In this document: positions 10,141-22,644 of the stretch, piece by piece
Numbering within the stretch: the first letter of the stretch is position 1
Layout: each line of letters opens with the position of its first letter
NCBI GenBank assembly: GCA_964017185.1
Contig: OZ024872.1
Coordinates: forward strand, 41,112,188 to 41,176,187
DNA length: 64,000 nucleotides
Source of the DNA: Rugalucina vietnamica
Lineage: Eukaryota; Mollusca; Bivalvia; Lucinida; Lucinidae
Direction: 5' to 3'
The notes under the pieces: model-generated
The model's input: only the letters and a program-made list of their open reading frames with translations
Databases searched by the model: none
What the model was told of the DNA's origin: nothing
Translations under genes and position numbers: made by a program

Positions 10141-12286
10141 TTAAAATGTTCCTAACACATCATGTTGTGCTTTGACAGAAACTTAACAAAGTGCAAGTTA
10201 ACCAAATAATGAAAGACTTTTGTGTAATGAGACATTCATGTAAACATATAGAAAAGTAAGTAGCCTTTTCATAGAATCATCGTGATCACTATGATTTGCA
10301 TCCCGACATCACATCAGGCACTTGCCATTGACGAAAAAAGAACAGAAGTTAAATTTCGCAAAATAACCCACATGCTTTCGGTAAAGGCTGGAAATCAGCT
10401 GTCATTAAGTATTGCCAAACGTATTACACCATCTTGAGCTCACCTGAGCTTTCTGGCTTACAAAGTGAGCATACAGTTTACATATGCTCTCACATCCCAG
10501 ATCGCTGCAACCTTGAGGACAATCCGGCATATAGCCAACTCCATATATATGTACTTACACCATCATATCAGTGTCAGTGACTGGCATACCAAATCTTATT
10601 GCTCAAGCTTTAAACAGTAACTGAAATTGTTCTTAGGACTGGTGTTTCTGATACCCGTTGTTGGTTTTTGCCTAAACTCTGGATGAAACAGAGTATATAA
10701 ACTCCCGCAGCTTTGCTGCTTTTTCTTGTTTTCCTGCGTAATGAAGTTTGTATAACAACGAATGGATAAAAGAAAATATGAAATAAGAGCTAAATACCGA
10801 CATACTGATGATAATAAATGTGCAATTTTTCAACGCACGCGTCTGTAAAAATGACATGGAGCTATTTCTGAAACTATGGCCAGAAACTTCTTGTTCGCAC
10901 GAACATTTACCTCAATGCTATCCGGCCTGTTTGTAGGATTTATCAATGTTGGGAGCCATCTTTGTCACTGACAGAAAAAAAATGTTACAGGACGCGAAAT
11001 ATCACCGTGCGCTGTGCGTTTTTATTTTCAAGACATAAAAATGCATTATTCCTTTTCTCTGTAAGAAAATTAGGCTGAATGATGAAAATACGTAAAATGT
11101 CGCTTATGCATAAACACATATATGTACTTGTTAAAAATCTACTATATGTGACAGGGTTACAAGGAAGCAGATTGAAAACTACATTCTGTTGGAATCTGAC
11201 ACTTGCTATGAAGTTTTTGAAATAAGACAGTTGTCAACTATCACTTATGCCTACTTATTCCTCTTAAAATGCTCATTTACATGTTTATTTTGTTTTTCTA
11301 TTCATATCATTCGGCATCCAGCATTCATCAGACCTGTATTATTCCGATTTAATCAAGTTTTCTTCTACATTTCATTTCGAATGCGCATATACATGTACTT
11401 CAAGTTGGCAATGATTTAAACAGTTAGCGTACATAATGTTTTTGATTGAGAATAGAGATTTTAAAATGCCGAGATTGGGTATTTCTATCACTTGATCTGT
11501 TTAAGTTCCTTGAACATCTACATACGAATGGCGAGAAGCAAGCAGCAAAATTATTTAGTCAAAGTATTTAAAAAGTCATATGCGTTGTTACGTATTGCTG
11601 AAACTTTTCAGGAATGCTGAACCTAAACATATATTTTATACAACGGCTTAGGAAAAGATAAACATATGTACGTGATTGTTCTGTGAATAGATGGTGAGTG
11701 CCAGCTATTGGCGAAATAATCAGAATTCGTATCTAACTGAGACCTACACATACTTCAAACCCACAACCTCTTTATACTTCAAGTACAATGTTCAATATGG
11801 TAAGCAGAAAGTATGTGATGGAGGCAACGTCCTGACATGACCATAGCTGTTGACTGGGATGTTAAGCATCAATTCTTGTAGAACGTCTGGTACTAGAAAA
11901 TCTTGGCGTTATATAAGTGTGTTTCCAATTCTATTCAATATTTAACAATTTTGCACGATGGAAATCATGCTCATCATTGCTTTGTAGTCTTAACCACAGT
12001 CTCAATACCTAGCTCATTTTTGAGCCTCATGAGATAATTGGTAGAAATTAATAATCTCAGCAGGAATATACATATTATTGCCTTACAATGTGGTCACTAA
12101 TTAGGACCACTTGGGATGGCTATTGAGCCACAGTATTTGTGATAAATACATGTAAGCATGATAATATCATGGCTTATGCGTTTGCATGGTTTTAACCACC
12201 ACTTTTCCTGGGCATGCCCATTTATTGGTTTAAAATATATGGTCAGTTAGGGCACGAGACTGTACTAAACTTTTAGTGACCATAAT
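10141..12286. other. Unannotated AT-rich stretch with repeat fragments
   Basis: A fragment of the Helitron-like terminal hairpin lies near 10437-10475 (GAGCTCACCTGAGC). A SINE-like tail with GTTGACTGGGATGTTAAG lies near 11840-11870. Open frames of 60-76 codons match nothing I recognise. Confidence 0.4.
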
Positions 12287-12513
12287 TGAGCCGCTAGTGG
12301 GATAAACAACAATGTGGTTTCCGAACAGGTCCGACACAAACCAGGCTGTACAATCACAGAAGCAGGCTATAAGCTTGAAATTTCGTTTTAAAAAGAAAAG
12401 GAAGTGTACTTTCCGTGTAGCGAAAACAAAGGCGCTGGTCAGATTCGCGGTCTGCTGATCTGCGTCTTTGTTTTCGCATATGTAGATTGTTTGTTTTCCC
12501 ATGAGGCGGCTCA
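12287..12513 (+). mobile_element. MITE1 foldback element, copy 1
   Basis: MITE1 has the ends TGAGCCGC...GCGGCTCA with nearby AAAACCAACAAT, an arm containing GGTCCGACACAAACC and an inner hairpin built on GCGAAAACAAAGGCGC. This copy runs from TGAGCCGCT to GGCGGCTCA and carries all parts. Confidence 0.9.
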
Positions 12514-12719
12514 ATTATGAAGACCACCATGATTACTATAACATAAATTGTAGAATCGTCTCACAGTAGGGGGTACACGTACAAAACCCGCTATAATTAT
12601 ATTGTTTAAAAGCATGTTATCCTGAAGCTATACACTGAGCTACTGAGGAAACTTTTGTTTCGTTTGGCATACTGATATTCACATATATGGCGCATCTGAG
12701 TTTCTTTGGTCAAAACGTT

Positions 12720-12751
12720 TTTTTTTTTTTTTTTTTTTGTTTTTTTTTTAA
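12720..12751. repeat. Poly(T) tract
   Basis: Two T-runs separated by one G. Confidence 0.9.
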
Positions 12752-13257
12752 TATATCTACTGATTCCTTTTCCAATTGTGTTTCGTTCATGTGTAGCGTC
12801 TAATGGGATTCCAGTAGTTCAAGAAAATATTCAGGCAACATGCTCTTTTTTAACATTGGAAGGTGATGCTTAATCTGTGTACACATCACTGGAATAGTAC
12901 AAAAATTATTTTGAGCTGTCGACGATTGTTTATTGTCACCTCCCCGTGACCGACTGAATCCCGTTTTAACTGTTTAGTTAACGGAACACGGAACCAATAT
13001 GACCTTTGCCACAACATGTTTACAAAATGGCATTATATACCTTATAGGTAACACGAAACAAAATTTGTAAACGGTCACTATAATAGCAAATTCTCCAGTT
13101 TGACAAAGTTCGGGACTATTTAGAAATATTAAGTCCACATTTCTTCATATCATATATAGTCAACAAAAGTTTGTGCTATTATTTCATACACGGCGGTGCA
13201 TCACGATAAAAGTCCGTGTAATTGTAATATTGAAAAGGAGTTTCGACGGGTTCACAT

Positions 13258-13392
13258 CAGGAAAACATGTCCGTGAGACAAAAAAACACCTATACCCCAG
13301 TTTTATATAGCAAAACTGGGGCATGCAGGGGTATACCTATTTTTCTTATTTTTGCTTCAAAACATAGATTGTGGGTACTCGTTAGAACCGCT
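13258..13392 (+). mobile_element. MITE2, half element ending at the palindrome centre
   Basis: MITE2 is bounded by CAGGAAAACATG...CATGTTTTCCTG. Inside are a hairpin ACCCCAGTTTT-ATATAG-AAAACTGGGGT and a large central palindrome (AAAACATAGATTGTGGGTA ... GAACCGCCTCG). This copy has the left end and left arm, then stops at GAACCGC, the centre of the palindrome. Confidence 0.85.
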
Positions 13393-15349
13393 TAAACATA
13401 AGGCAAACGCAGTTATTTTGTGCTTTGTAACTATTTACGATGCATGCAACGGTATTTCACAAAAACGTTCACGAGCGCTGCGTAAAGTCCTAGGAGCTAC
13501 ATGTAATGTACCTCTCGGAAAGCAGTCTATCGTTGCTAAGGAACTAGGAAAATAAAAATTTCGTCATTGAGCTTAAGATTTTTCTCACTGCTGAAACCCG
13601 TTATGTAAGACAATTTCACAGTAAATGTTACGGAAATCTTTTGTTTGTGTATTTAATGAAGCAAAATTAATTTATGTAGTTTTCTTGGCTTCGAAGAGAA
13701 TCGATTAAATCGTTGGTGGCTTATTAGCATTTTTGACTAAAATAGACTATAATTTTAAATTTCGCAAAAACTTTAGAAAATCTAAATCTAACTCGATGTA
13801 ATTTCCCGCCTTTTACCTAATGCAATGTACAACATGTTGCATAAATTATAAACAGCCGTTACGGCTCATCATTCAGAGATAATGTTCCAACCAGATACCA
13901 GCTGTGCTAATTAGAAGTGTTCCTCAACACTACTCGCTTAAAATTATCAACGACAAACTGAAGCAGGCGAGACTGCAGTTTAATACATCGAAATACAGTG
14001 AGATCGGCCTTGAAAAATCACACAGATATTCAACTGAAATGAGGCTTTAAATGTGCATGTATGTGGTCGTGAGTTTTTCCAAGGCTTGGAATAAACCATC
14101 TAAAACATGTAGCATTGATGTCATGGCTAATCTCAGTTTGCTTTTGCCTATCAATGATTCCTGAGGTGAACATTTATTTTATACGAGTCTCTGTTTTGGA
14201 GGAGGTATCTGTTGATATGAGCTTTTCATATCGACAGAAACCATATGCACTCGTTTGTCTTTGTAGTGTCACTACCACTACATGTATCACACCAAGCGAT
14301 CAAGACGATGCGGCTAAAATGAATGAAAATTTGACTACGATGCCAATTTCGCATTAATGATATTAAGCATTCATGATATCAAATTAATACAGGCCTGTAT
14401 TTTAATTCTTATAACTTGCTTATGTTCTTGCCTATTTGCGAAAATAGTATGAAATACAGAAAATCAAAGACAATTGCGTTTTTTGTTTTACTTTTTGAGC
14501 ACGTCCGTAGAGTATCTTGAACGTCTGCATGATCATTACACAGATGCATTTCGTTTTTCACTACGTCTGCATAGCTGTATAAATATCAACATGAAATGCA
14601 TCCAGTTTTACAGAGGTGTTTTCATTGAAACAAAACAGGCACAAGCATTTGACTATGTGCATACGCTATTTATCTTGATCCCCAAACCAAGACTTTGATG
14701 CATAAAAACAATCTATGTAAATGATCGAGTAAATTTTAGCATTTTCTGTCATGGTTTAGCCTCAGTAAACATGCATGCATAAATGAGCTATATGCGCATA
14801 TGTAGCCGTAAGTTGGCACTGTCTGTTAAATAATTGGCCAACATTTCACCATGTTTAGAGCATAGAAATTCAGATATATAAATGCGGTATCCACGTTATG
14901 CACTGATCCTGGGTAAATGTTCAGCTAAATGCTTATATGAAACAATGTTTGCCCAACTATGTGAGATACAGGAAATTTCAATACAATATGCATACCTGTT
15001 TACCAACACGATAAATATTGAACTCACATTTACCAGAGATTTATTTATCGTATAAAAGTCATTAAACACATGCGATATGCACTATCTAATTATGCGGTAT
15101 GTAAAATGGTATTTCATATAGCTTCAGAATTTATCACATATTTACGTACGCCAACAAATTTCGGTAAAATTACCTTTTCATGCAGTGAAACATCTTGATT
15201 ATTTTAGGCTTGAACATTAACTTTGGTTTCTTCTCTGTTGGTAAAAACCGATGACCTTTAATAGCAAAAGGAGGGTGAATGCATTTCTTACATAAGCAGT
15301 CACCAGCTCCATTGCTCAAAGGGGTCATCATGTATTTTGACCACTTGTT
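13393..15349. other. Unannotated AT-rich stretch
   Basis: Several 60-80 codon frames, none resembling a known protein. At 14.7-15.15 kb short words such as GTTTACC, CATTTACC and GCATATG recur, as in the first kilobase of the window. Confidence 0.4.
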
Positions 15350-15379
15350 TATATTTTTGTCTGTTGGCTTATCATTCCT

Positions 15380-15985
15380 AGTCGGTGTGTAGTACACCCG
15401 GTAGTATCCGGAGATACCCCTTACCAACAATAGCAAATTGACGTTTTGTTTCATAATGTGATGTGGCTTGGCTCGGCTGTTTGTTGCACTTGGTGGCAGC
15501 GGTGGGATGATGACAACTGCCGGACAGGAGTTGCCTTGCCCATGTAGACCCTAGGCCAAGACTCGGGACGAGTCTTCACGGAGGTGGAAGTAATGTGACG
15601 GGATAGCCTCCCTTGGAAATATGCAAATTTCAGACTTTTTGAATCGAGTAAGTGTTGGGTATATAGCGCAGTAAACCACCCTTGGTGGATGAGCATGCTT
15701 TTCCACCGACGGGGTTTGCTGTGGCTTGGCTCGGCTGTTCGTTACAATACAATATGTGTTGTGATGTTGTTCTTGACCTTCATAACGACGTTGTTTTTAT
15801 GTTGGTGTGTTGTACACCCGGTAGCATCCAAAGATACCCCTTACCAACATTGTTTGCGTTTTTATAACAAATATGATCGTTGTTTTAATGTTGCTTGGCT
15901 TATACATAGGGAGCACTGTTGACAACGTTTTTAGAATGTCGGCGTGTTGTACACCCGGTGACACCAGAAGATCCCCCTCACTGTC
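15380..15985 (+). repeat. Three-copy dispersed repeat with GTACACCCGGT core
   Basis: GT(A/T)GTACACCCGGTAG followed by GATACCCC and TTACCAACA occurs near 15388 and 15809, and a shorter form with GTGACACC near 15947. A second word, GTGGCTTGGCTCGGCTGTT, precedes or follows two of them (15463 and 15720). Minus-strand frames across it are repeat-derived. Confidence 0.6.
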
Positions 15986-16745
15986 TTTTTGAAATAAAAA
16001 ACACAATCAAAATAAAACAGAAAGAGAATAAAAAGATAATCCCTATGAACACATAAATATGCGAACATACTGCAACAGAAGAAGCAGCAGAATGAATTCT
16101 ATTAAGAAAGATCATGTTCTATACTTAAACATAAAATGTCGGCATATTCTTTAAAGTACAATTTTACAATTGTTATAATTCCTATTGAGTATTCAACCAC
16201 TAAAAATATCTTTGAAATAAAGATCATTTTCTTTTTCAATTCTAAATTCATTTCTAATTAAAGATCAAAGAAAGAATGCTTCTGTTTCTTAATAAAGATC
16301 AAGGATGTCAATTTCATTGTTATAATATTATCAGACCAAATGACACCTTCCGTGTTAAATGACACATAAGACGATAATCCAATTAACTACAAGCACACGC
16401 AGTAGGTAATCATCAATAACTAATCTAATTAAGGGCCAAGAAAGGATTATCAGATTTCTTTAATGTACCTGATCACTAACAGACGCAGATAATTTCATTG
16501 TAACACCTGGAATCTCTCTCTCTCTGGATAAAAATAATATCAGATTTTCGTGTTTTCTTAAATTACTAAATTATGCAATTTCACTATTCACTATAAATGA
16601 TTTCGTCAAATCATGTATTGTAAAATTAAATTTAAACTCCAATTAAAAGAGACAATATTATAAGTTTGGTAATTAATTCTTGAACTTTTTTCTTCTAATA
16701 CATGTAGAGAAAGGATTAATTATTTTTTATATAAATTAAGTATTG
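15986..16745. other. AT-rich stretch without features
   Basis: Short CT-dinucleotide run at about 16514-16526. Nothing else identified. Confidence 0.4.
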
Positions 16746-16749
16746 TATA

Positions 16750-17580
16750 AGAAGCGATTTTGCTAATTTGACTCTGTTAAGATTATCTCTCAACAATAAT
16801 AAAAAAAAAATATATATATAACCTTTTACTTTAAGATGTTGGATTATTACTACTAAATCATTTTATTGAGTTAAAATTGTATCTGTGTAACTACTTTGCC
16901 TTAAGAATTTAATTTAAGAGGCGATTTTGCTAATTGAACTTTGATTTCGTCAAGCTTGTTGCGCGAGATGCTTTTCCAGCAAGCTCGAATATTACACGAA
17001 TAATTGTCAAAATTTCTTATCATTGACATGTTCGTATATTTCTAATTAAATATATTGAATAGATAATGTATCTGGGTTATAAATTTGATTTAAAGATTTA
17101 ATATGAGGTGATTTCGCTGACTGAACTTTGATTTCCAAAAGCTTGTCTGGGTCAAACTAGTCGCACGAAATCGGCTCCCGAAGCTCGATTATCATTTAAC
17201 AGTTGTCCAAATATATCAGTTTTCTATGTCAAGATGTTGGTTTATAACTAACCAAATTATTATTATGGTTAAATAATGTATCTAGGTTGTAAATTTGCTT
17301 TTAAAATTTAATATTAGAGGCAATTTGGCTGATTGAACTGGTTGATTCCGTTGAGCTTGTTGCATGAAATCGGCTCTCCTAGCTCGAATATTACTTAACA
17401 ATTATCAAATTTTATTATCTTATACATTGATATGTTGACCTATAACTAATTAAACATATTATCAAGGATCTAATGTCTTCTAATTACCAATTTGCCTTTA
17501 AATTATTAAAAAAGGGACGATTTCGCATTTTCATTTTGATTTAGCAAAATCACCTTGATTTCGCATTTCAGTACCACCGC
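16750..17580 (+). repeat. Diverged tandem repeat, ~170-210 bp unit
   Basis: The phrase (A/G)GCGATTTTGCTAATTGA and relatives recurs at about 16751, 16919, 17105, 17317 and 17513. Most copies are followed by an AAGCTTGTT-like word, GAAATCGGCTC and AGCTCGA. Spacings are 168-212 bp and the copies are strongly diverged. Confidence 0.7.
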
Positions 17581-18050
17581 TTAAATACAAATGAGGTGAT
17601 CCAAAGAATAAACAACCTTTGATTTCATAACAATGGATCAATGAGTATGGAAACAGTTCAGTAACAAACGAAAAAGCATTTCTCCACTGTTAGAAATCTA
17701 ATGTGATTCAGTTGACATCAGATGAAGTAATCAAATCAAATTATTTTTCCTATTCATAATTAACAAAAATGTTAAATTCGAATGTACATGTATTTCAGTA
17801 TCTAAACACATACATGTAAGGACTTCTGACGGTGGTAATGGGAGCCATAATGTATAGCTGCCTCAGATTTTGATAAAAATAAATGTTGGTCAAATGCTTC
17901 TGTTTTTGTATACATTTTTGCTGGTAGTCCATAGTTTATGATATTGGATTGAGGTTCTTGTTTCTAAAGAAGTACTGCTTTATGTTTAGGTTAAATTGGG
18001 CATATTTTGTATTAAACATATAGAAAAATAGAAAAGAATTTATTTAACAT

Positions 18051-18172
18051 TGTTCCCCCCAGAGTCCCAAGAAATCCCTTTGCATAGGAATGTATCTTCA
18101 TATTATACATAATATATGTGAATGGCGTTCTGGGACTCGGGGGGGGGGGGGGGGGGGGGGGGGGGGTGAACA
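18051..18172. repeat. 122 bp inverted repeat containing a G28 run
   Basis: TGTTC plus a C-run plus GAGTCCCAAGAA on the left pairs with TTCTGGGACTC plus a G-run plus GAACA on the right. The right arm contains 28 consecutive G (18139-18166), against only six C at the matching place on the left. Confidence 0.8.
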
Positions 18173-18764
18173 GTACCCTACACCCCAAAATGTTATCTCA
18201 GTACTAGAGCCCAAGTATGTGAAAGTGTTTTAACTTAAAATTAAAAAGAAAACAAAACAGCAGTTAAGTTGTATGCCATATATAAAGTACAAAAAATGGA
18301 TATATACATTTGTTTCCCAAATTAACCCCAATCTGTTTGATTTATAACCACTTTTTATGTTCCATTCCCCAGAAAATGAGGGTACTGTACATTCTGTGGA
18401 ACAAACTTTTGTAATCATTCTATACTAATATTGTCCACTTGTTTACACGGCCAATAACCTCATGCACCACAAACAGTAACATTGATGGACTGTGTTCCTA
18501 TTTATTTTTTTTAAATGTATTAACTTTCAAATCAACAACTTTTCAGTCAGGTCAGTACGATGCCGCCATTGTCTAGGTATTAGCCACTACCATGGGAACG
18601 TAAAATGTCTTTGTCATTGGCACAATACAGCGACGTTAAGTTTCAAATCACCAACTTTAAGGGTGTTTACTCAATTTTCCATTCATTCTCAAAAAAACTA
18701 CATTTGCTTATTATATCACGTTACGCACTAAAACGAGAATCTTTCAGTTCTTTAATGAAAGTGA
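18173..18764. other. Unannotated stretch
   Basis: No supported feature; the short open frames are unrecognised. Confidence 0.35.
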
Positions 18765-19115
18765 ATCTAAATAGAGGCCCTGGGTTTGATCCAATCGTGG
18801 GGAGCCGTGCTGTGCCAGAGACACCCCCCCCCCCCCACCCCCAGAATACTTGGTACAAGAAGTAATACGTGGCTCAATCCCAAAATGATTGAAAAACTGT
18901 TCCTATTAAAGGATGCTCGGCCATATCTAATCGAATCAAAAATAACTTTTATGATTACAATCACTTCGACACAACCATTATACTGAAACGAGACACATGT
19001 AAGACAAGCCAAGTTCTGTTTGCGGGTTTGTCTGGAGTTTTTTCTCTGGGTACTCATGTTTTCGTCCACCTACTGATTGGTCAATCTCATACAAGCTGAA
19101 ATAATCTTGAAAGGG
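18765..19115 (+). mobile_element. tRNA-derived SINE of a second family, diverged
   Basis: B-box-like GGGTTTGATCCAATC at 18781, then a C-rich run, then a body with AGACAAGCCAAGTTCTG and a tail with GAAAGGGACATTAAAG. The body and tail match 23096-23345. Confidence 0.55.
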
Positions 19116-20489
19116 ACATTAAAGCGAATCAGAAAAATAAATACATTGAAGGCCGTGTTGTAACAGGTTTATACAGGTAAATAAATATTCATGCAAGGTT
19201 GCTCAGTGTGACCAAGTTTTGTCACAATGGGCCGTGTCTGGAGAAAATGTTTTTGGTTAAGATCGAACTCTAATCAAGCTGTGCAAGACATAGAAGATGG
19301 ATTGAAGTTTTGTTCATTAATGGCACAATTCTGAGTAGCTGGCTGGTCATCGCTGATCTGGGTATAAGGTTTTGTATATAACAGATAGCAGGTTTTCATA
19401 CAAGTTAACAGTGCCTTGTATAATGGTAGTACTTAGACAATAATATTATACAGGTAACTGCTAAAGGTTTGTACCCAAAATGTTGAAGTCGTAATATTTC
19501 AATTTTCTTTCAATGGTATTATGCATGTGTATCGCACTTTACACAGAGTTGCATGCACAAAATATGATACAATAGTGGCATAAAAGGACTACAAGCAAGG
19601 AATAGCGAAAAATTAAATTTTTCTCACATATGAAATTTTGACCCCCACCCCCGCTAAAATCGCCTTTTTTACACTATTTGGAGGAAATAGTCAACACTTT
19701 TAATAGTTATAGTTCAGAATACATTGGGCTTTTGCCCTAATCATGAAATACCACCACCAAAACCTTTGAGACATTGTTATGGTATTTTGAAAACGAGGCA
19801 TAAAACCCCCAAGAACGTCACAGATTCTTTGTTAAATGACAAATTAATAGTTTAGTGCATTCGTAAGCTTATCGTCACGAATGTCGTCGGATAAGCAGCT
19901 TTATCGGCAAGACCGTCATGCAGATAGCCTCAGCCCAATTGATTACAATGGATGCCAAAGCCCATAGGCTCACATTGTGAACTTATCTATCTATAGGCTT
20001 ATAATGTGAACCTGACAGCTCAGATAAGCTAAAAGGATCAAGCGGGAGAAGGCAAACATTTTTTAATCAATGATAACCAAATTGTAAGTGGAGCCTCTTG
20101 GAAACGAGCATCAGATCTTAATTAACTTGATGCCCAGGATGTCTGCGAGGGGGTATGGCGGTATACAGAGATGGATAGATAATTTGTTAGCCATCTCCAC
20201 TGTGGATGGTTGGGGCATAGCTGTCAAAATGAGCAGGTTTTACTTGCACACTGTCCCAGCAGTGCTGGGAAACAACCTGTGGTTTGCTGTATGTTTGTAA
20301 AAACAGTTGTACATTGAAATTTTCATAACAAAATGAGGTGCTTGATTATCAGAAATTGATCAACTCCATATCGGGGAAAGAACTGTATATGTAGAGCTTT
20401 TAACAGAAATTTACCGTGTACTGAAATTTTCAGATATCAATAATAGTTACGTTCATTCATTTCATAGCCTTCTAAGACCCTCATGTATT
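19116..20489. other. Probable upstream intron or intergenic DNA of the kelch gene
   Basis: No exon is visible. An upstream exon encoding a signal peptide for the kelch protein is expected but I cannot locate it here. Confidence 0.35.
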
Positions 20490-20710
20490 TGAGCCGCACC
20501 ATGTGAAACCAGATTCTTGCTAAAAACAAAGGTGCAGATGAGCTTCACAGTTTCTGATCAGCCTTTGTTTTCGCTGTACAGATAGTGCAATTCCTCCTCT
20601 ATTTAAATCCAAAATTTCTAGCTTCGAGCCTGCTTCTGTAACTGTACAGACTGGTTTGTTACAGACCTGGTTGGAAACCTCGAATACCTGTTATCTGGCG
20701 CCACGGCCCA
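20490..20710 (-). mobile_element. MITE1 copy next to the kelch splice acceptor
   Basis: Starts TGAGCCGCACC and ends near ACGGCCCA, with the inner AAACAAAGG hairpin and the GTAACTGTACAGACTGG arm. Its right end is 21 bp before the first exon base at 20732. Confidence 0.8.
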
Positions 20711-20731
20711 TTTTATGATTATCTGTTGCAG

Positions 20732-22140
20732 ATTTGACCTGGACTTGGCAAGCAGGTGATCAGACAGTAGACATTCATAAGAGCAAGACGAACCCTGGGG
20801 GTCACAGCGGGGGGAGCTGGTTCCTGCATCAGGATCAGTCCGCTGTCTGTATGTTTGGCGGAGAAAGGAAGTACAGTAAAACGCCATCCCTTTCTAATGA
20901 CCTCTGGAAGGTTGACTCTAGAAACAACTGGAAACTTCTTCATAATGGATCAGATATTGAAAATATGCCAGAAGCCAGACAGCTTGCGGCTGGATGTGGG
21001 ATACAGAACTATTATTTTGTTGTATTTGGGGGCCTGGGAAAAGGAGAGAAAGTTCTGGGGGACACATGGGTGTATTACATGCATGATGATAAGTGGTACA
21101 AACTTGACGAAATACAGAAAAAGTTGGGGGTTAATGTTGAAGCAAATTCTTCATTGAATCCACCAGCAAGAGGTGATGCTGCAGTATGGTGTGACAGTGG
21201 TCATAATATGGTAGTTTTTGGCGGTTTTGGCTCCGATAATAACCTCAGGCATGACATGTGGGTGTTCAGTATGTCATCACTCACTTGGAGGGAGGTGGAG
21301 AGCTCTACCAAGCTTCCAAATGATCCAGACTTTGTCAAGCATCTGTCTGATTTTCCAATGGGAAGATCTGGTGCCACAACATGGCAGTCAGGGAATTATT
21401 TGTACATGTATGGAGGAAACGTCCAGCATCAGAATTTACGATCAAAACATCTGAATACTGGAAATTCTGGAGATCTGTGGTTGTATAATCTACAGGATGA
21501 CACCTGGAAGTTTTTAAATGGATTCAAAGGGGTTTGTACAGAGGCGGGACATTTTGGCATGAAAGATCGTCCGTCCAGTGAAAACAGGCCAGGCTGTCGT
21601 AGGAGAGCAGCCGCTTGGGTGGATTATAGAGGAAACCTGTGGATGTTTGGAGGGGATGGGGCAGATGCGTCACAGGGGTCAATATCAGTAGTCCAGAAAT
21701 CAAAATTGCTTTCGGATCTATGGTTGTATGATGTGGAGAAAAATGTCTGGATTTGGAAAGGAGGTCAGAAGGCAGGTGATCAAAAGGGGCAGTTTGGTAA
21801 ACAGGGGGAGGCAGATGGGGATTTCCTCCCTGGGTCCAGGGCAGAGGTCATTGCCTGGAGCAGAGGAAACTATTTTTGGCTCTTTGGTGGTGTTGGTCAT
21901 GATGTAAATGGTCAAGGTGGATATCTTGATGATATCTGGCTGTTAAATGTCGACAAGGATCCCATCATGAGACCTGATCATATCAATGGTGGATCCGTGT
22001 TTGGCATTATATTTTTGGGCTTGGTAATGGTTGTAGCTGTGTTAGTACTCTTTTGTTTCCTGAGAGGTTACATTAAGGAAAGTGCTAAGAAAAGCTCTAT
22101 TGAAGTCAAGTACAGTCCATTAGAATTGGCTGAGCAATAG
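20732..22140 (+). CDS. Kelch-repeat single-pass membrane protein, large terminal exon
   Basis: This exon encodes about 468 residues after a clear acceptor (TTGCAG, AG ending at 20731); the frame is open from the acceptor, so the N-terminus must lie in an unseen upstream exon. Six kelch motifs are visible, with double-glycine strands near residues 42, 99, 163, 227, 306 and 385 (numbered from 20734). Each is followed by a D-x-W-x-(Y/F/L/V) strand and, in most blades, a later tryptophan. That pattern predicts a six-bladed beta-propeller, a fold used for protein or glycan binding. Residues about 420-443 form a hydrophobic membrane span, followed by a basic cytoplasmic tail of about 23 residues containing YSPLE and ending at a stop. 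With an upstream signal peptide it would be a type I surface protein with an extracellular propeller. There is no BTB, Back or oxidase domain, so it is not a KLHL adaptor. Ligand and orthologue are unknown. Confidence 0.88.
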
Positions 22141-22258
22141 ACCGAGTCAGATACTTGTAGTCATTTGAAATCCATATGAAACCCAAACCAGTTATACAAC
22201 CATAGAAGTTATAGCGCAGTTGCTGAATGCAAGATCAAATCAGATGAATTCTGAGAGC

Positions 22259-22402
22259 TGAGTAGCTAACAATTTAGGATTCTGACCAGACCCAACACAA
22301 ACCAGTCTGTACAGTCTCAGAAAGAAGGGATTGTACTGTCAGAAAAGTGAAAACATGGTCACTGATCAGCTGTGTAGTTTGGTTTTCTGATGTGGCAGCT
22401 CA
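22259..22402 (+). mobile_element. MITE1, shortened copy in the kelch 3' region
   Basis: GACCCAACACAAACCAG, a short ACAGTCTCAGAA arm and the end GGCAGCTCA are present. The inner hairpin is mostly lost. It may lie in the 3' UTR of the kelch transcript. Confidence 0.6.
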
Positions 22403-22587
22403 TTTAAAGCCTGTTTTACAACATTAGTTCTGCTCAAACATTGCAGCTGCATTAATCCATATAATTATGATGAATGGATTTTCCCATCATTATCATTTAG
22501 GTGAGTCCACTTTCATTTTCAGGGGCATTCAGGAGTGATTTTGACTTTTCATTCCATTTTTCGATGAAATTCCTCTTAGCAAACAGA

Positions 22588-22644
22588 ATAGCCCCAGATG
22601 GGACGCCATGTTCTACGACGTCACATCTGGGGCTATTTTTTTTG
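22588..22644. repeat. 13 bp perfect stem-loop followed by a T-run
   Basis: ATAGCCCCAGATG (22588-22600) pairs with CATCTGGGGCTAT (22624-22636) across a 23-nt loop, followed by eight T. The following phrase TTTGCCTATGTCCCATAAAA recurs at 25102, so the unit is likely part of a dispersed repeat. Confidence 0.8.

Noticed and set aside
20088..20300. 70-codon frame considered as an upstream kelch exon
   Set aside because: No kelch or signal-peptide character and no convincing donor at its end.
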